Source of the DNA: Paramesorhizobium salinisoli
GTDB lineage: Bacteria; Pseudomonadota; Alphaproteobacteria; Rhizobiales; Rhizobiaceae
Assembly (NCBI RefSeq): GCF_003335045.1
Contig: NZ_QOZG01000001.1
Location: forward strand, 248,001 to 312,000
Direction of reading: 5' to 3'
DNA: 64,000 nt
Shown: positions 20,938-32,124 of the stretch, in pieces
Layout: each line of letters opens with the position of its first letter
Numbering within the stretch: the stretch's first letter is position 1
Program-made: the position numbers and the translations under genes
The notes under the pieces: model-generated
Told to the model about the DNA's origin: nothing
The model's database searches: none
Seen by the model: only the letters and a program-made list of their open reading frames with translations

Positions 20938-21777
20938 CTAAGCGCCGCCGCCGGTGATCAGCGTTGCCGCCTTCGACAGCCATGACCCGGCGTTCTGGCG
21001 CGGCTCGAGCCCCTGGCTCTGCAAGAGCTTGTAGGAATCCTTGTACCACTGGCTGTCTGGGAAGTTCTGTCCGAGCACCGCAGCCGCCGTCTGGGCTTCC
21101 GAGGTAAGACCGAGCGCATAATAGGCTTCCACCAGACGCGCCAGCGCTTCCTCGACATGACGGGTATTGGAATATTCTTCAACCACGGCGCGGAAACGCT
21201 TGACCGCCGCCAGATATTCCTTGCGCTCGAGATAATAGCGCCCGACCTGCATTTCCTTGCCGGCAAGCTGGTCGCGGGCGAAGCGGACCTTCGCCTTGGC
21301 GTCCTCGACATATTCCGACTCAGGATAGCGCTCGACGACTTCGTTCATCGCCGCGATTGCCCTGCGCGTGGCGCCCTGGTCGCGCGTAACGTCGGGGATC
21401 TGCCGGAAATAGGCGAGACCGATGATGTAATAGGCATAGGCCGCTTCCTTCGACGTCGGATAGAGCGTCGTGTAGCGCTTCGCCATGTTGATGGCTTCGT
21501 CGTAATTGCCCTGCCGGTAATTGGTGAAGGCGGCCATGACCAGCGCCTTGCGGGCATATTCGGTATAGGGATGCTGGCGGTCGATCGCTGCAAACTTCTT
21601 TGCCGCCTCGTTCAGGCGCCCGGCTTCGAGATTTGCGAGCCCCTGGTTGTAAAGCGTATCGGCTGGATCGATCGTCTCGACATATTTGCTAAGATCGATG
21701 TCGTCGTCCTTGCTGGCGCAGCCCGAAAGCGGAATGGCGAGGGCGAGCATGCCGGTCAGAACAACTTTGCGAAGCAT
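20938..21777 (-). CDS. bamD: Outer membrane protein assembly factor BamD
   Basis: The 279-residue lipoprotein is the essential non-barrel subunit of the BAM complex that inserts beta-barrel proteins. The lipobox is [10 protein letters not shown], so the mature protein starts at Cys near residue 18. Five TPR-like repeats follow ([60 protein letters not shown]). I start at 21777, where the signal peptide begins; the frame is open to 21996, but those 73 residues lack signal character. It follows lpxC, in the order ftsZ-lpxC-bamD-recN-ligA. Confidence 0.95.
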   Translation of the reverse strand: MLRKVVLTGMLALAIPLSGCASKDDDIDLSKYVETIDPADTLYNQGLANLEAGRLNEAAKKFAAIDRQHPYTEYARKALVMAAFTNYRQGNYDEAINMAKRYTTLYPTSKEAAYAYYIIGLAYFRQIPDVTRDQGATRRAIAAMNEVVERYPESEYVEDAKAKVRFARDQLAGKEMQVGRYYLERKEYLAAVKRFRAVVEEYSNTRHVEEALARLVEAYYALGLTSEAQTAAAVLGQNFPDSQWYKDSYKLLQSQGLEPRQNAGSWLSKAATLITGGGA

Positions 21778-22084
21778 ATCATGGCGTCCCAGATCAGGCC
21801 GAAGATCAGAATTGGCTTGCAACCCAGGCGCAATGTTCACCGGCAAATTCGAACTCGTCATGCTGTCTCCGGCCCTTCGGCACTCTAAAAATCGTGCTAG
21901 CGTTCGGTCGCCCATAAACCACAAGCTGGGCAAATCGGCAACGCCGTTGCCGGTGATTAGCCCGAATTTGTGATTCAAGTCCCTCATCCCCGTCAATCAT
22001 TCGTTGACGGCTCAATTATGGCCAAACGCCCACCTATCGCCATGATGAGTGCAATTCACAGAATATTCCGAAAACCTTAAGACT

Positions 22085-23032
22085 TTAAAGTACCCAAGGC
22101 GCATGAACGGGCGCATTCACCGCGACCAATTCGGCGCTCCGTCCGCCCATCCGCCTGCCCGCAGCCTCGACGATCTCGAAGGCCGAATGATCGGACAGGA
22201 GCGCGCGCAGCGTGGCGGCGTTCAACCGGTGGCCACTGCGATAGGAGCGAAAGCAGCCGATGAACGGCGCCCCGGCCAAGGCCAGATCGCCCACCGCATC
22301 AAGTGTCTTGTGCCGCACGAATTCGTCGGGAAAACGCAAGCCCCCCGGATTGATGACCGAATTGTCATCGCCGATGACAAGCGAATTGTCGAGCGAGGAG
22401 CCAAGGGCATGGCCCGACGCCCAGAGCTTCTCGACATCCTTCATGAAGCCGAATGTGCGCGCATTGGCGATGTCCCGGCGGAAAACCTCGCCGTTCATGT
22501 CACTGGCGAAACGCTGCCGCCCGATCAACGGGCATTCGAAATCGATCTCCACCTCGAAGCGCGTGCCATCATAGGGGCGAAACTCGGCCCAGGAGCCGCC
22601 GGTTTCGACGCGCACCGTCTTGGTGACGCGGATGAAGCGGCGCTTGGCTGGCTGGACGGAAATACCCGCTTGCTCGAAGGCCTCGATAAAACGGATCGAC
22701 GTGCCGTCGAGGATCGGAACCTCGGAACCGTCGATCTCGATGATCAGATTATCGATCTCCATGGCCATCAGCGCCGCCATCAGATGCTCGACGGTATCGA
22801 CCTTGACACCATGATTGCCGAGCGAGGTGCACAAATCCGTCGCCCCGATCTCGGAGGCGAGCGCTTTGATCTCATGCAACTTGCCATGCGCATCGGTGCG
22901 GTGAAAGACGATGCCCGCATCGGGGTCGGCAGGAAGGAAGCTGGCGGTCACGGGATCACCACCATGAACCCCTATGCCGGACAGCGTGACCGGATTTGCG
23001 AGTGTTTTCTGATACCCTGAAGCGATTCCCAT
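22085..23032 (-). CDS. lpxC: UDP-3-O-acyl-N-acetylglucosamine deacetylase
   Basis: The 315-residue zinc enzyme carries out the committed step of lipid A synthesis. Zinc ligands and catalytic residues are visible: the first His in VDTVEHLMAALMAMEIDN, then FVRHKTLDAVGDLALAGAPF with His and Asp, and the late His in YRSGHRLN. It opens with QKTLANPVTLSGIGVHGGDP, the family start. It stands downstream of ftsZ in transcription order, separated by 356 bases that include the ftsZ terminator, so it has its own promoter. AAGGTGG precedes the ATG. Confidence 0.96.
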   Translation of the reverse strand: MGIASGYQKTLANPVTLSGIGVHGGDPVTASFLPADPDAGIVFHRTDAHGKLHEIKALASEIGATDLCTSLGNHGVKVDTVEHLMAALMAMEIDNLIIEIDGSEVPILDGTSIRFIEAFEQAGISVQPAKRRFIRVTKTVRVETGGSWAEFRPYDGTRFEVEIDFECPLIGRQRFASDMNGEVFRRDIANARTFGFMKDVEKLWASGHALGSSLDNSLVIGDDNSVINPGGLRFPDEFVRHKTLDAVGDLALAGAPFIGCFRSYRSGHRLNAATLRALLSDHSAFEIVEAAGRRMGGRSAELVAVNAPVHAPWVL

Positions 23033-23283
23033 GGATGCCCACCTTCGATTGCAGATTGGCAGACATGATCACCATGTCCAGCGCCAGCTTGCCCCAACTT
23101 CCTCATTGTCCCCAGCCGGGTTCCCAACCGCATATCGTTTCCGGTTTGGTTTGGTGGCTGCTGCTTGAGTTTGGAAGGAAGATAGTGATCCCTTCCCGGG
23201 CGTCCAAATCACGCTTCTTTACCATTTATTACAGGCTCTTTGCATGGCAAGATAGAAAAATTATAAATGATTTCAATAAGCTG

Positions 23284-23326
23284 AAAAGAAAGACCCTCCC
23301 ATCATGCGATGGCAGGGTCTTTCTTT
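23284..23326 (-). terminator. Strong hairpin terminator after ftsZ
   Basis: The arms AAAGAAAGACCCT (from 23284) and AGGGTCTTTCTTT (to 23326) pair almost fully, with an inner CATC/GATG stem. The hairpin lies 62 bases past the ftsZ stop and ends the division-gene transcript before lpxC. The rest of the 356-base gap 23033-23388 shows only A/T-rich upstream sequence of lpxC, with no gene. Confidence 0.85.
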
Positions 23327-23388
23327 GTGACGAAATTGCGAAGCTGTGCAGGCTTTGAAAGCGAACTCCGCTCTCTGCCTACGCCCGC

Positions 23389-25086
23389 TTAGTTGGCCTG
23401 GCGGCGCAGGAAAGCCGGGATTTCCAGCTGATCCTCTTCCGAAACCTGGCGCGGCTGCGGCCGGCCCTGGTCGTCAAGCTGTCCGCGGCGTGGCGCATAG
23501 ATGGATGCGTCCTGCGAAAGCGGACGGCGAGGTTCAGCCGGGCGCATCGCGGGCTCGCGATGTTGAGCCGGCTCCAGCCGCGCTGCAGGCTCTTCCTCAC
23601 GACGTGACAGACCATGGGTCAGGCGCTTGAGAAGCCCCATCGGACCACGATCTTCCGCAGCCGGCGCATGATGCTGCGCATTCAGTTCCGCCTGAACCAC
23701 CGGCGGAAAGTCGGCGACATTCGGCATGCGCGGCGCGGGCCGCTGAACCGGGACCTGCTGAACCGGAGCCGCCTGCATCGGGTGATGCTGAGGAGCCGGA
23801 GCATGCTGCTGCATCTGCGGGCGCGGTGCGGGCGCGGCAGCTGCGGGAGCGCGTGTCTCAAGAACTTCCGGCGCAGGAGCCTGGAAAATGCGGCTCTGCG
23901 GACGGAACTCCTGCTCCACGGAGGGCTGCATCATCTGCTGTGGCATCTCGACTTCGGCGGCCTGGATCGCGCGTGCTACAGAATCGACCGGCTCGGTCGC
24001 CGCATGCTGGGCAACGGCAGGCTGCTGCACGGGACGCTGGAGAGGGGCCTGGGCGGCGGGCTTGGCAGCCGGTTTCATTGCCTGGCGAAATTCCAGCGGC
24101 GCAGGCGCCGCGTCTCCAATCTGCTTGTCGATCCCAGTTGCCACGACCGAAACGCGGATGACGCCTTCCAGCCCTTCGTCGAACGTTGCGCCGAGGATGA
24201 TGTTCGCATCCTGATCGACCTCTTCGCGGATACGGGTCGCCGCCTCGTCCACCTCGAACAGCGTCATGTCGCGTCCGCCGGTGATCGAGATCAGGAGGCC
24301 CTTGGCGCCGCGCATCGAGGTTTCGTCGAGCAGCGGATTGGCGATCGCAGCTTCCGCGGCAGCCATTGCCCGGCCGTCGCCGGAAGCCTCGCCGGTGCCC
24401 ATCATGGCCTTGCCCATCTCGCGCATCACCGAACGGACGTCGGCGAAGTCGAGGTTGATCAGGCCTTCCTTGACCATCAGGTCGGTAATGCAGGCAACGC
24501 CCGAGTAGAGCACCTGGTCGGCCATCGCGAAGGCGTCGGCGAAAGTGGTCTTGTCATTGGCGATGCGGAAAAGGTTCTGGTTCGGAATGACGATCAGCGT
24601 ATCGACATTCTTCTGCAGCTCGTCGATGCCCATGTCGGCCGTCTTCATGCGGCGCTGGCCTTCGAAATGGAAGGGCTTGGTCACCACGCCGACGGTCAGG
24701 ATACCTTTTTCGCGTGCGGCGCGTGCAACCACCGGAGCGGCGCCCGTGCCCGTGCCGCCGCCCATGCCGGCGGTGACGAAGCACATATGCGTGCCTGACA
24801 GATGATCGTTGATTTCGTCGATGCATTCCTCGGCGGCCGCACGGCCAACCTCAGGCTGCGATCCGGCGCCGAGACCTTCGGTGACGGCGGTGCCAAGCTG
24901 GATGAGGCGTTCCGACTTGGACATGGCCAGAGCCTGTGCGTCGGTGTTCGCCACCACGAAATCGACGCCGCGAAGGCCGGCATTGATCATGTTGTTGACT
25001 GCGTTGCCGCCGCCGCCGCCGACACCGAATACGGTGATGCGGGGCTTCAGCTCGGTGATGTCCGGCTTTTGCAGATTAATTGTCAT
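23389..25086 (-). CDS. ftsZ: Cell division protein FtsZ
   Basis: The 565-residue tubulin homologue forms the Z ring. The GTP-binding core (residues about 12-320) contains [15 protein letters not shown], the tubulin signature [10 protein letters not shown], and [12 protein letters not shown] long Gln/Pro/Ala-rich linker (about 320-545) follows. The tail [12 protein letters not shown] is the conserved C-terminal peptide that binds FtsA and other partners. The long linker is typical of Rhizobiales. I start at 25086, after GGACGAGGACG; nine extra residues to 25113 are possible but not needed. It ends the ddl-ftsQ-ftsA-ftsZ run. Confidence 0.97.
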   Translation of the reverse strand: MTINLQKPDITELKPRITVFGVGGGGGNAVNNMINAGLRGVDFVVANTDAQALAMSKSERLIQLGTAVTEGLGAGSQPEVGRAAAEECIDEINDHLSGTHMCFVTAGMGGGTGTGAAPVVARAAREKGILTVGVVTKPFHFEGQRRMKTADMGIDELQKNVDTLIVIPNQNLFRIANDKTTFADAFAMADQVLYSGVACITDLMVKEGLINLDFADVRSVMREMGKAMMGTGEASGDGRAMAAAEAAIANPLLDETSMRGAKGLLISITGGRDMTLFEVDEAATRIREEVDQDANIILGATFDEGLEGVIRVSVVATGIDKQIGDAAPAPLEFRQAMKPAAKPAAQAPLQRPVQQPAVAQHAATEPVDSVARAIQAAEVEMPQQMMQPSVEQEFRPQSRIFQAPAPEVLETRAPAAAAPAPRPQMQQHAPAPQHHPMQAAPVQQVPVQRPAPRMPNVADFPPVVQAELNAQHHAPAAEDRGPMGLLKRLTHGLSRREEEPAARLEPAQHREPAMRPAEPRRPLSQDASIYAPRRGQLDDQGRPQPRQVSEEDQLEIPAFLRRQAN

Positions 25087-25172
25087 CGTCCTCGTCCTTT
25101 TTGACTTTTCCACCGCTTCGCCGCCGCGGTGCCGAATGAGTTGTTATTGCCGAATTGCGTTGCTTGCCCTGC

Positions 25173-26495
25173 TTAGAAACTCTCTCTCAGCCATTGGCCG
25201 ACACGTTGGATACGCCCCCCCGTACCCGTCATCCGGCTGGTTGAACCCGCTTTCACGGAGCGCTCGTCTAGGCCCGCGATCTGTGGATAGATCAAAAGCC
25301 CTATGGTCGCGGCGAACGCCGCTCCCTTGGCCGCCTCGGGAAGTCCCGCAACACCGAGAGGCCGCCCAATTCTGACATTGCGGGCGAGAATCCGCCGCGC
25401 CACTTCGGGCATGCCGGTAAGCTGGCTCGCGCCGCCCGTCAACACCACCCGTTTTCCCACGATATGGCCGAGGCCAGACTGGTTGAGCCGATCTCGCACC
25501 AGTTCCAGCGTCTCCTCGACCCGGGCGCGGATGATGCGGGTGAGCACCGACCGGGGATACTGGTTCGGCACATCCCGATCGTCCTCGCCAATCGGCGGAA
25601 CACTGATCAGATCGCGATCGTCCGCAGCGCTTGGCAGCGCCGAGCCGTACATGACCTTGAGCCGTTCCGCATCGTCCATGCGCGCCGAAAAGCCGCGCGC
25701 CACATCCATCGTCACATGGTTTCCGCCGATGGCAATAGCGTCCGCATGAATGAACTTGCCCTCGGAAAAGACCGAGATCGTCGTCGTGCCGCCGCCCATG
25801 TCGATGCAGGCGGCGCCCATCTCGGCCTCGTCATCGACGAGCGCGGAAAGGCCACTTGCATAGGGCGTGGCGACAATCGCCTCGACCGAAAGGTGGCAGC
25901 GATTGATGCACAGCTCCAGATTGCGCAGAGGAGCGGCGTCGGCGGTGAGCACATGCATATCGACGCCGAGCGTATCGCCCAGCATCCCGAGCGGATCGCG
26001 GATGCCGCGCTCGCCGTCGAGCGTATAGCCCACGGGCAGCGAGTGAACGAGGTGGCGTTCGGCGGCAAGCGCCTGCTTTGCGCCGGCGGAGAGAACCCGG
26101 CGGATATCCGCCTTGTCGATCTCATGGCCGCCAAGGCTGACACTGGCGCCGAAAGTCTCGCTCTTCAGCCGTCCGGCCGAGATATTGACGATAAGCGAAT
26201 CCACCGTAAGTCCGGCCATGCGCTCTGCCGCATCGACGGCCAGACGGATCGACTGCTCCGCCGCGTCGAGATCGGTGATCACGCCGGATTTGACGCCGCG
26301 CGATTTCTGGTGCCCGATGCCGAGCACCTCGATGCGATGCGTGCGGCCAGGCAGAAACGCGCTTTCCTCGCGCGGCTTCAGCTTCGCGATCACGCAGGAA
26401 ACCTTGCTGGAGCCAACATCCAGAACGGTCAGCAGGCGTACGCGACGCCCCGAAGATCCAGCCTGTGATGTGTTCTTGCTGCCCAGAATACTCAT
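25173..26495 (-). CDS. ftsA: Cell division protein FtsA
   Basis: The 440-residue actin-like ATPase tethers FtsZ to the membrane. Phosphate-binding motifs are LTVLDVGSSKVSCVIAKL near residues 22-40 and AACIDMGGGTTTISVFSEGK; the adenosine loop is VVLTGGASQLTGM. The extreme C-terminus, RIQRVGQWLRESF, is the amphipathic membrane-targeting helix. The start overlaps the ftsQ stop by four bases, and AAGGAAACGCG precedes it. An 86-base gap separates it from ftsZ. Confidence 0.96.
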   Translation of the reverse strand: MSILGSKNTSQAGSSGRRVRLLTVLDVGSSKVSCVIAKLKPREESAFLPGRTHRIEVLGIGHQKSRGVKSGVITDLDAAEQSIRLAVDAAERMAGLTVDSLIVNISAGRLKSETFGASVSLGGHEIDKADIRRVLSAGAKQALAAERHLVHSLPVGYTLDGERGIRDPLGMLGDTLGVDMHVLTADAAPLRNLELCINRCHLSVEAIVATPYASGLSALVDDEAEMGAACIDMGGGTTTISVFSEGKFIHADAIAIGGNHVTMDVARGFSARMDDAERLKVMYGSALPSAADDRDLISVPPIGEDDRDVPNQYPRSVLTRIIRARVEETLELVRDRLNQSGLGHIVGKRVVLTGGASQLTGMPEVARRILARNVRIGRPLGVAGLPEAAKGAAFAATIGLLIYPQIAGLDERSVKAGSTSRMTGTGGRIQRVGQWLRESF

Positions 26496-27424
26496 ACGCG
26501 TTTCCTTGCACGGGCCAGTTGCTTGTCACGTTCCTTGAGCGCCTGTTCCCGGCGCTCCATCGCGTCGGGCGTCAGACGAACGCTTACCCGGTCCTCGATG
26601 CGCAAGTCGACAGCAAGAATATCGCGCGACAAAAGCCTGTTTTCCTGATCGAGTTTCTCGATTGCCGCCAGCCTTGTCTGCGCATCGACCTCCGGCAGCA
26701 TGACCCTGACGCCGTTCTCCAGCAGGAGATCCCAACGGCGATCGCCGACACGGATATAAGCGCGCACCTTGTCCGCGAGATGCGGGAAAGCCGCAACCTG
26801 CGCAACGAAATCCTTCGCGACAGGCCCTGCGCCATTGCCGACAATCAAAGGCAAATCCGCATGACGGCCCGAAAAGGGAACGATGGCGGCGCCCGCACTG
26901 TCGATCAGCGACAGATCCTTGTCACGCTGCCAGATAGCAAAAGCCGTGCGCTCGCGCATGGAGACATGAACCGTGCCGGGGTAGACCTTGCGCACATCGA
27001 CGGATTGGACCCAAGGCAGCTGAGCGATCGCCGCACGCGCCTCTTCAGCGCTCAAGCCGATCAGCGAGGTCTCGCCGTCCAGCGCAAGTTGACCCAGAAC
27101 ATCGATGTCCGACGTCTCGCGATTGCCGGATACATCGACCTTTTCGATCGCAAAACCGAATGTGGAGGTGGTCGCCTTGACGACCTCGGGCGAATGCCCG
27201 CCGAGCACCATGCCATAGAGACCTGCCAGGCCCAGAAAGCCCAGAGCTCCAACCGTGCCGAAATGGCGAGGAATAGTAACACTGCCCTCGAACAGCCGAA
27301 CTGCGAGACGGAATGGCTTGCGCAGGAATTTCGGCAGAACGAAAGTGCCATGCGCCGGCACCGATGCATGACGCATCGCAGCCGCGCCACGGGCGCCAGA
27401 CGTTCTATCCTTCAACGCAAACAC
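26492..27424 (-). CDS. ftsQ: Cell division protein FtsQ
   Basis: The protein (310 residues from GTG at 27424) is a bitopic divisome protein. A transmembrane segment lies near residues 60-80 ([19 protein letters not shown]), followed by a POTRA domain ([20 protein letters not shown]) and the FtsQ domain ([20 protein letters not shown]). The GTG start is chosen because GGAGG stands seven bases before it inside the ddl coding end. The two genes then overlap by 13 bases. An ATG at 27445 is possible but has no such site. It forms the FtsQBL subcomplex with FtsL and an FtsB homologue. Confidence 0.92.
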   Translation of the reverse strand: MFALKDRTSGARGAAAMRHASVPAHGTFVLPKFLRKPFRLAVRLFEGSVTIPRHFGTVGALGFLGLAGLYGMVLGGHSPEVVKATTSTFGFAIEKVDVSGNRETSDIDVLGQLALDGETSLIGLSAEEARAAIAQLPWVQSVDVRKVYPGTVHVSMRERTAFAIWQRDKDLSLIDSAGAAIVPFSGRHADLPLIVGNGAGPVAKDFVAQVAAFPHLADKVRAYIRVGDRRWDLLLENGVRVMLPEVDAQTRLAAIEKLDQENRLLSRDILAVDLRIEDRVSVRLTPDAMERREQALKERDKQLARARKRV

Positions 27425-28338
27425 GATGCGTCCTCCACCATCCAACTCAACAATTCGCCGAAGGAGTGTCCTGCAGCCTTGGCAATATCGGGCACCAGCG
27501 ATGTTGGCGTCATGCCGGGTTGGGTATTGATCTCCAACCAGACAAGTTCGCCATCTTCCGAGAAACGGTCGTCATAACGGAAGTCGGAACGGCTCACGCC
27601 CTTGCAGCCAATCGCTTGATGCGCCTTGAGTGCCATTGTCTGTATTTTTTGGTAAATTTTCGGTGAAATTTTTGCCGGGCATTCGTGTTTTGATGCGCCG
27701 GGCACGTATTTCGAATCGTAATCATAGAACTGATGACCGACCGGCACGATCTCGCAGACACCGAGCGCCACATCGCCCATCACGGCGCAGGTCAGCTCGC
27801 GCCCCGCGACATAGTGCTCGACCATGACCGAATCACCGAAGAGCCACTCCGCAGACGTGAAGATCTGCGGCGGATGCGCCTGATCTTCCTTGACGATCAC
27901 GACGCCAAAACTCGATCCCTCGCGCACCGGCTTGACGACGTAGGGCGGCTTCATCGGATGACTGGAGGTGAAATCGAAGCGGTTCATCAGCTTCGAGTCG
28001 GCAACCGAGACACCGGCCGCGACAGCAACCGTCTTCGCCCGCCCCTTGTCCATGGCGAGCGCGGAGGCGAGCACACCCGAATGCGTGTAAGGGATTTCCA
28101 GATATTCGAGGACGCCCTGGATAGCACCATCTTCGCCGAACGGACCATGCAACGCATTGAAGGCGACATCAGGCTTCAGATCGGCGAGCACGCTTGCAAC
28201 ATCGCGACCGACATCGACCCGAGTCACCCTGTAGCCCTCGGCCTCCAGCGCATCGGCGCATGCAGCACCCGACGAGAGGCTCACCGGTCGCTCCGATGAA
28301 AACCCACCCATCAAAACTGCAACATGCTTCTTCGCCAT
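27412..28338 (-). CDS. ddl: D-alanine--D-alanine ligase
   Basis: The 308-residue ATP-grasp enzyme makes the D-Ala-D-Ala dipeptide for MurF. It opens with [20 protein letters not shown], the DdlB start. ATP-grasp signatures follow: [20 protein letters not shown], the [17 protein letters not shown] segment, and [10 protein letters not shown] with the metal-binding [19 protein letters not shown]. It is separated from murB by a 279-base gap and starts the ddl-ftsQ-ftsA-ftsZ transcript. Confidence 0.96.
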   Translation of the reverse strand: MAKKHVAVLMGGFSSERPVSLSSGAACADALEAEGYRVTRVDVGRDVASVLADLKPDVAFNALHGPFGEDGAIQGVLEYLEIPYTHSGVLASALAMDKGRAKTVAVAAGVSVADSKLMNRFDFTSSHPMKPPYVVKPVREGSSFGVVIVKEDQAHPPQIFTSAEWLFGDSVMVEHYVAGRELTCAVMGDVALGVCEIVPVGHQFYDYDSKYVPGASKHECPAKISPKIYQKIQTMALKAHQAIGCKGVSRSDFRYDDRFSEDGELVWLEINTQPGMTPTSLVPDIAKAAGHSFGELLSWMVEDASCLR

Positions 28339-28617
28339 GCGAGAAATCCCCTCTACGCGATCCCCGGCGCCTATCTGAAAAAGAGACAGAGTCGGACCTG
28401 CCCGGCGAAAATTTCGCAGACACCCGAGACAGGCGAAACGCCTGCCGACTCAAATCAGTTAACGCTTGAACCTAAAGAATCAGAGAGTTGATTCCGTGGC
28501 AACCCCTGTCAGCATTTCCATTCATCAAAACGCATTTTTTTGCCATCAAACTGACGCGGAAATGCCATCCGGATTCACGACGAATCCATCGCATGAGGAT
28601 GGCGTTGTTAGTTCCCC
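28339..28617 (-). promoter_or_regulatory. Gap between murB and ddl, probable promoter region
   Basis: This is the only long non-coding break inside the dcw cluster. It contains A/T-rich patches and TTAACGCTTGAAC at 28459-28471, which has one TTAA half of the CtrA consensus TTAA-N7-TTAA but not the second. No ORF with support is seen. A separate promoter for ddl-ftsQ-ftsA-ftsZ is expected; its exact position is not resolved. Confidence 0.4.
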
Positions 28618-29586
28618 TCAGATGATTTGGCCGAGGAATTCCTGAACGTCCTGTCCTTGCCGGAAAAGGCCAAGGCGTTTGATTTCCCATTGCAGGCGGA
28701 TGCCGGAATTCTCCAGCACGCGGGCACGCACCGTCTCGCCCAGCGTCTCCAGGTCGTGACCGCTTGCAAGGCCCGTGTTGATCATGAAATTGCAGTGCAT
28801 CGGCGACATCTGCGCACCGCCGACCATCCGCCCGCGGCAACCGGCCTTGTCGATCTCCTTCCAGGCTGACGAGCCCTCGGGGTTCTTGAAGGTCGAGCCG
28901 CCCGTCTTCTCGCGGATCGGCTGCACCGTCTCTCGGTGATGCTGTACGGCGTCCATCGCCGCCCTGATCTCGTCATGTTCGCCCGGCGCCCCCTCGAACA
29001 GCGCCGAGGTGAAGATCATATCCTTCGGCACGGAGCAATGGCGGTAGGCATAGCCCATATCGGCATTGGAGAGGATGTGCAGATCGCCCTTGCGGTCGAG
29101 CGCCCGCACTTCCACCACGCGCTCGCGCGTCTCGACGCCGTTCGCGCCCGCATTCATGCGCAGCGCGCCGCCGATGCCACCGGGGATCCCGTGGTAGAAA
29201 TGGAACCCGGCGATACCGGCATCGAGCGCCGCCGCCGCGAGCCGCTTGTCCGGCGTAGCCGTACCGGCGCGAAGCTGCGTCTGCGACACGCGCTCGATCT
29301 CGCCGAAGCCCTTGGCTGACAAGCGTATGACGAAGCCCGGAATGCCGCCATCGCGCACCAGCAGGTTGGAGCCTATGCCGACCACCATGACAGGGATTTC
29401 CTCCGGCACCGCCCGCAGGAAGGCAGCCAGATCATCTTCATCCGCCGGTTGGAACAGAACTTCCGCTGGTCCGCCGACGCGAAACCAGGTGATCTTGTCC
29501 ATGTCTGCATTGGGTGTGATCCGTCCCCGCAGGCCCGTGAGCCTGTCGCCGAGCTTCGCTATCAGCGCCGCGCCGTCACCGATCAT
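28618..29586 (-). CDS. murB: UDP-N-acetylenolpyruvoylglucosamine reductase
   Basis: The 322-residue FAD enzyme reduces UDP-GlcNAc-enolpyruvate to UDP-MurNAc. Motifs include [20 protein letters not shown], the FAD-binding [37 protein letters not shown] and [15 protein letters not shown], whose Ser/Lys region is catalytic. The ATG overlaps the murC stop by four bases, with AGGAGG upstream. The open frame extends far upstream inside murC and should not be taken as the gene. Confidence 0.96.
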   Translation of the reverse strand: MIGDGAALIAKLGDRLTGLRGRITPNADMDKITWFRVGGPAEVLFQPADEDDLAAFLRAVPEEIPVMVVGIGSNLLVRDGGIPGFVIRLSAKGFGEIERVSQTQLRAGTATPDKRLAAAALDAGIAGFHFYHGIPGGIGGALRMNAGANGVETRERVVEVRALDRKGDLHILSNADMGYAYRHCSVPKDMIFTSALFEGAPGEHDEIRAAMDAVQHHRETVQPIREKTGGSTFKNPEGSSAWKEIDKAGCRGRMVGGAQMSPMHCNFMINTGLASGHDLETLGETVRARVLENSGIRLQWEIKRLGLFRQGQDVQEFLGQII

Positions 29587-30989
29587 GCGTTTCCTCCTGC
29601 TAATTCCTTTGGCAGCGCATAGGCCCATTGGGTGATGTTGCCCGCGCCGAGACAAACGACGAAATCGCCCGCCTCGCCCACCGAGGTGACCAGTGGGGCG
29701 AGCGCCTCGGGACCAGTCACATAGCGTGCATCGCGGTGCCCCGCCGTCTTGATCCGGCTGACCAGCGCTTCGGAATCGATGCCCTCGATCGGCTCTTCGC
29801 CCGCCGCATAGACCGGCGCCACGGCAACGATATCCGCATCGTTGAAACAGGCGGCGAAATCGTCGAACAGGCTCGCGAGGCGTGTATAGCGATGCGGCTG
29901 GACGATGGCGATGACACGACCCTGCGCCGCCTCCCGCGCCGCCCTCAGCACCGCCTTGATCTCGACGGGATGGTGGCCGTAATCGTCGAATATATCGACG
30001 CCCTTCCATGAACCCGTATGGGTAAAGCGCCGCTTGACGCCGCCGAAGGAGGAAAGTCCCTTCTTGATGTCTTCATCGGAGATGCCGAGCTCATGCGCCA
30101 CCGTGATGGCCGCCGTCGCGTTGGAGACATTGTGGCGGCCGGGCATTGGCAGGCGCAGCCCGGTGATCTCCGAAATCGCGCCGTCCTTGCGCGAGCGGAT
30201 GACCACGTCGAAATTCGATGACGCGCCATCGACGACATGATTCACGAAACGCACGTCGGCCTGCGGGTTCTCGCCATAGGTGATGACGCGGCGATCCTCG
30301 ATATGGCTGACCAGCGCCTGCACTTCGGGATGATCGAGGCACATCACGCCGAAGCCGTAGAACGGCACGTTCTCCACGAACTGCCGGAAAGCCTCGCGCA
30401 CATTGTCGAACGAGCCGTAATGGTCGAGATGTTCCGGGTCGATATTGGTGACGACGGCGATATCGGCGGGCAGCTTCAGGAAGGTGCCGTCGCTTTCATC
30501 AGCCTCCACCACCATCCAGTCGCCTGCGCCCATGCGCGCATTGGTGCCATAGGCGTTGATGATGCCACCATTGATGACGGTCGGGTCGAGATTGCCCGCA
30601 TCGAGCAGCGCGGCGACCATCGAGGTCGTGGTCGTCTTTCCATGCGTGCCGCCGATGGCGACCGCCTGGCGAAAGCGCATCAGCTCGGCCAGCATTTCGG
30701 CGCGGCGTACCACCGGCAGCAGGCGCTCGCGCGCCGCAACCAGCTCCGGATTGTTCTTGCGGATCGCCGTCGAGACAACGATGACTTCCGCATCGCCCAG
30801 ATTTTCCGCCTTATGGCCGACAAACACTTCGATGCCCTTGTCGCGCAGGCGCTGGACATTCGCGCCATCGGCCTGATCCGAGCCCTGAACCCGATAACCG
30901 AGATTATGCAGCACCTCGGCGATACCGCTCATGCCGATGCCGCCGATGCCGATGAAATGCACAAGCCCGATATTCAGCGGCATCTTCAT
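29583..30989 (-). CDS. murC: UDP-N-acetylmuramate--L-alanine ligase
   Basis: The 468-residue Mur ligase adds L-Ala to UDP-MurNAc. The dinucleotide-like N-terminal motif is [16 protein letters not shown], the P-loop is [16 protein letters not shown], and the central motifs include [15 protein letters not shown] and [14 protein letters not shown]; the C-terminal domain carries [16 protein letters not shown]. It overlaps murG by four bases upstream and murB by four bases downstream. Confidence 0.97.
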   Translation of the reverse strand: MKMPLNIGLVHFIGIGGIGMSGIAEVLHNLGYRVQGSDQADGANVQRLRDKGIEVFVGHKAENLGDAEVIVVSTAIRKNNPELVAARERLLPVVRRAEMLAELMRFRQAVAIGGTHGKTTTTSMVAALLDAGNLDPTVINGGIINAYGTNARMGAGDWMVVEADESDGTFLKLPADIAVVTNIDPEHLDHYGSFDNVREAFRQFVENVPFYGFGVMCLDHPEVQALVSHIEDRRVITYGENPQADVRFVNHVVDGASSNFDVVIRSRKDGAISEITGLRLPMPGRHNVSNATAAITVAHELGISDEDIKKGLSSFGGVKRRFTHTGSWKGVDIFDDYGHHPVEIKAVLRAAREAAQGRVIAIVQPHRYTRLASLFDDFAACFNDADIVAVAPVYAAGEEPIEGIDSEALVSRIKTAGHRDARYVTGPEALAPLVTSVGEAGDFVVCLGAGNITQWAYALPKELAGGNA

Positions 30990-32110
30990 GGCATCTCTCC
31001 TTCTTTCAATTTCGAAACTGGTCTGCCCGCTGCAATAGCCTCTGCAAGATCGGCAAGCAACCGCGTGGCATCGGGCCTGCCCGCATCTTGCGCGGCCTTT
31101 GCCATCGCCGTAAGCCGTGCCGGGTCGGCCATGGCATCGGAAATGATCGAAGCAATCCGCGCAGGATCGAGCTCCGACTGGCGGATGACCTGCGCCCCGC
31201 CGGCTGCTTCGAGCGCCGCGGCATTGGCTGCCTGGTCGTGATCAAGCGCATAGGGAAACGGCACCAGCACCGCCGGCCGGCCGATTGCTGCTATCTCCGA
31301 AACGGTCGAAGCGCCGGAACGCGAAATGACGAAATGCGCCGCGGCGATGCGTGCCGGCAGGTCTGCGAAGAACGGCGCGACCTCCACCTGCATGCCAAGC
31401 TCTTCATAGGCCGCCCTGACCTGAGCTTCATCCTCGGGACGGGCCTGTTGCGTCACCTTGAGCCGGCGCTTCAGATCGTCGGACAAAAGCCGGATTGCCG
31501 CGGGAATGGCGGTGGAGAAGAATTGCGCGCCTTGGCTGCCCCCGAACACCAGAAGCCGGAACGGCTCATCGGGCGATGCGGGTTTGTAAGGCTTGCCGGT
31601 TTCGGCCAACACGGCCGGACGCACCGGATTTCCGGTCTGCACGGTCTTCGCGGCATAGGTGCCCGCATCTGGCAGGAAGCCGCCGGCAATCGCATTGACA
31701 CGTCCGGCGAGCCCCTTGTTGGCCCGCCCCATCACCGCATTCTGTTCATGGATGAACGTCGGAATTCCCATCCGGGTCGCCGCATAGAGCGGCGGAAGTG
31801 TCGGATAGCCGCCAAAGCCTGCGACAAGCTTGGGCTTGAGCGTGCGGAAAAGTCGCCGCGCATCGAGATTTCCCTGCCAGAGCCGCCACATCGTCCTGGC
31901 AAGCGCTATCGGGTTACGTCCCGCAATCGTCGCCGAGCGCACGACATGAACAGCCTTGGCTGGAAAGGTGCCGGCAAAGCGTTGCGCCCGTGCGTCGGTG
32001 CCGAGATGCACCTCCCAGCCGCGTGCGGTCAGCTCATGCGCCAGCGCTTCCGCCGGAAACAGATGGCCGCCGGTTCCGCCCGCACAAAGAACGATGATCC
32101 CCTTCGACAT
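30986..32110 (-). CDS. murG: Lipid II synthase MurG
   Basis: The 374-residue GT-B glycosyltransferase transfers GlcNAc to lipid I on the inner face of the membrane. The N-terminal G loop is [18 protein letters not shown]. The second G loop is [15 protein letters not shown], and the UDP-GlcNAc site includes [20 protein letters not shown] and [16 protein letters not shown]. The ATG at 32110 is the family start; the open frame upstream reaches into ftsW and is not real. The gap to ftsW is 14 bases and the overlap with murC four bases. Confidence 0.96.
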   Translation of the reverse strand: MSKGIIVLCAGGTGGHLFPAEALAHELTARGWEVHLGTDARAQRFAGTFPAKAVHVVRSATIAGRNPIALARTMWRLWQGNLDARRLFRTLKPKLVAGFGGYPTLPPLYAATRMGIPTFIHEQNAVMGRANKGLAGRVNAIAGGFLPDAGTYAAKTVQTGNPVRPAVLAETGKPYKPASPDEPFRLLVFGGSQGAQFFSTAIPAAIRLLSDDLKRRLKVTQQARPEDEAQVRAAYEELGMQVEVAPFFADLPARIAAAHFVISRSGASTVSEIAAIGRPAVLVPFPYALDHDQAANAAALEAAGGAQVIRQSELDPARIASIISDAMADPARLTAMAKAAQDAGRPDATRLLADLAEAIAAGRPVSKLKEGEMP

Positions 32111-32124
32111 GTCCTCGCTCCGCC

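Noticed and set aside
28459-28471. CtrA binding site upstream of ddl
   Set aside because: Only one TTAA half with a partly matching spacer is present; not enough to call as a feature.
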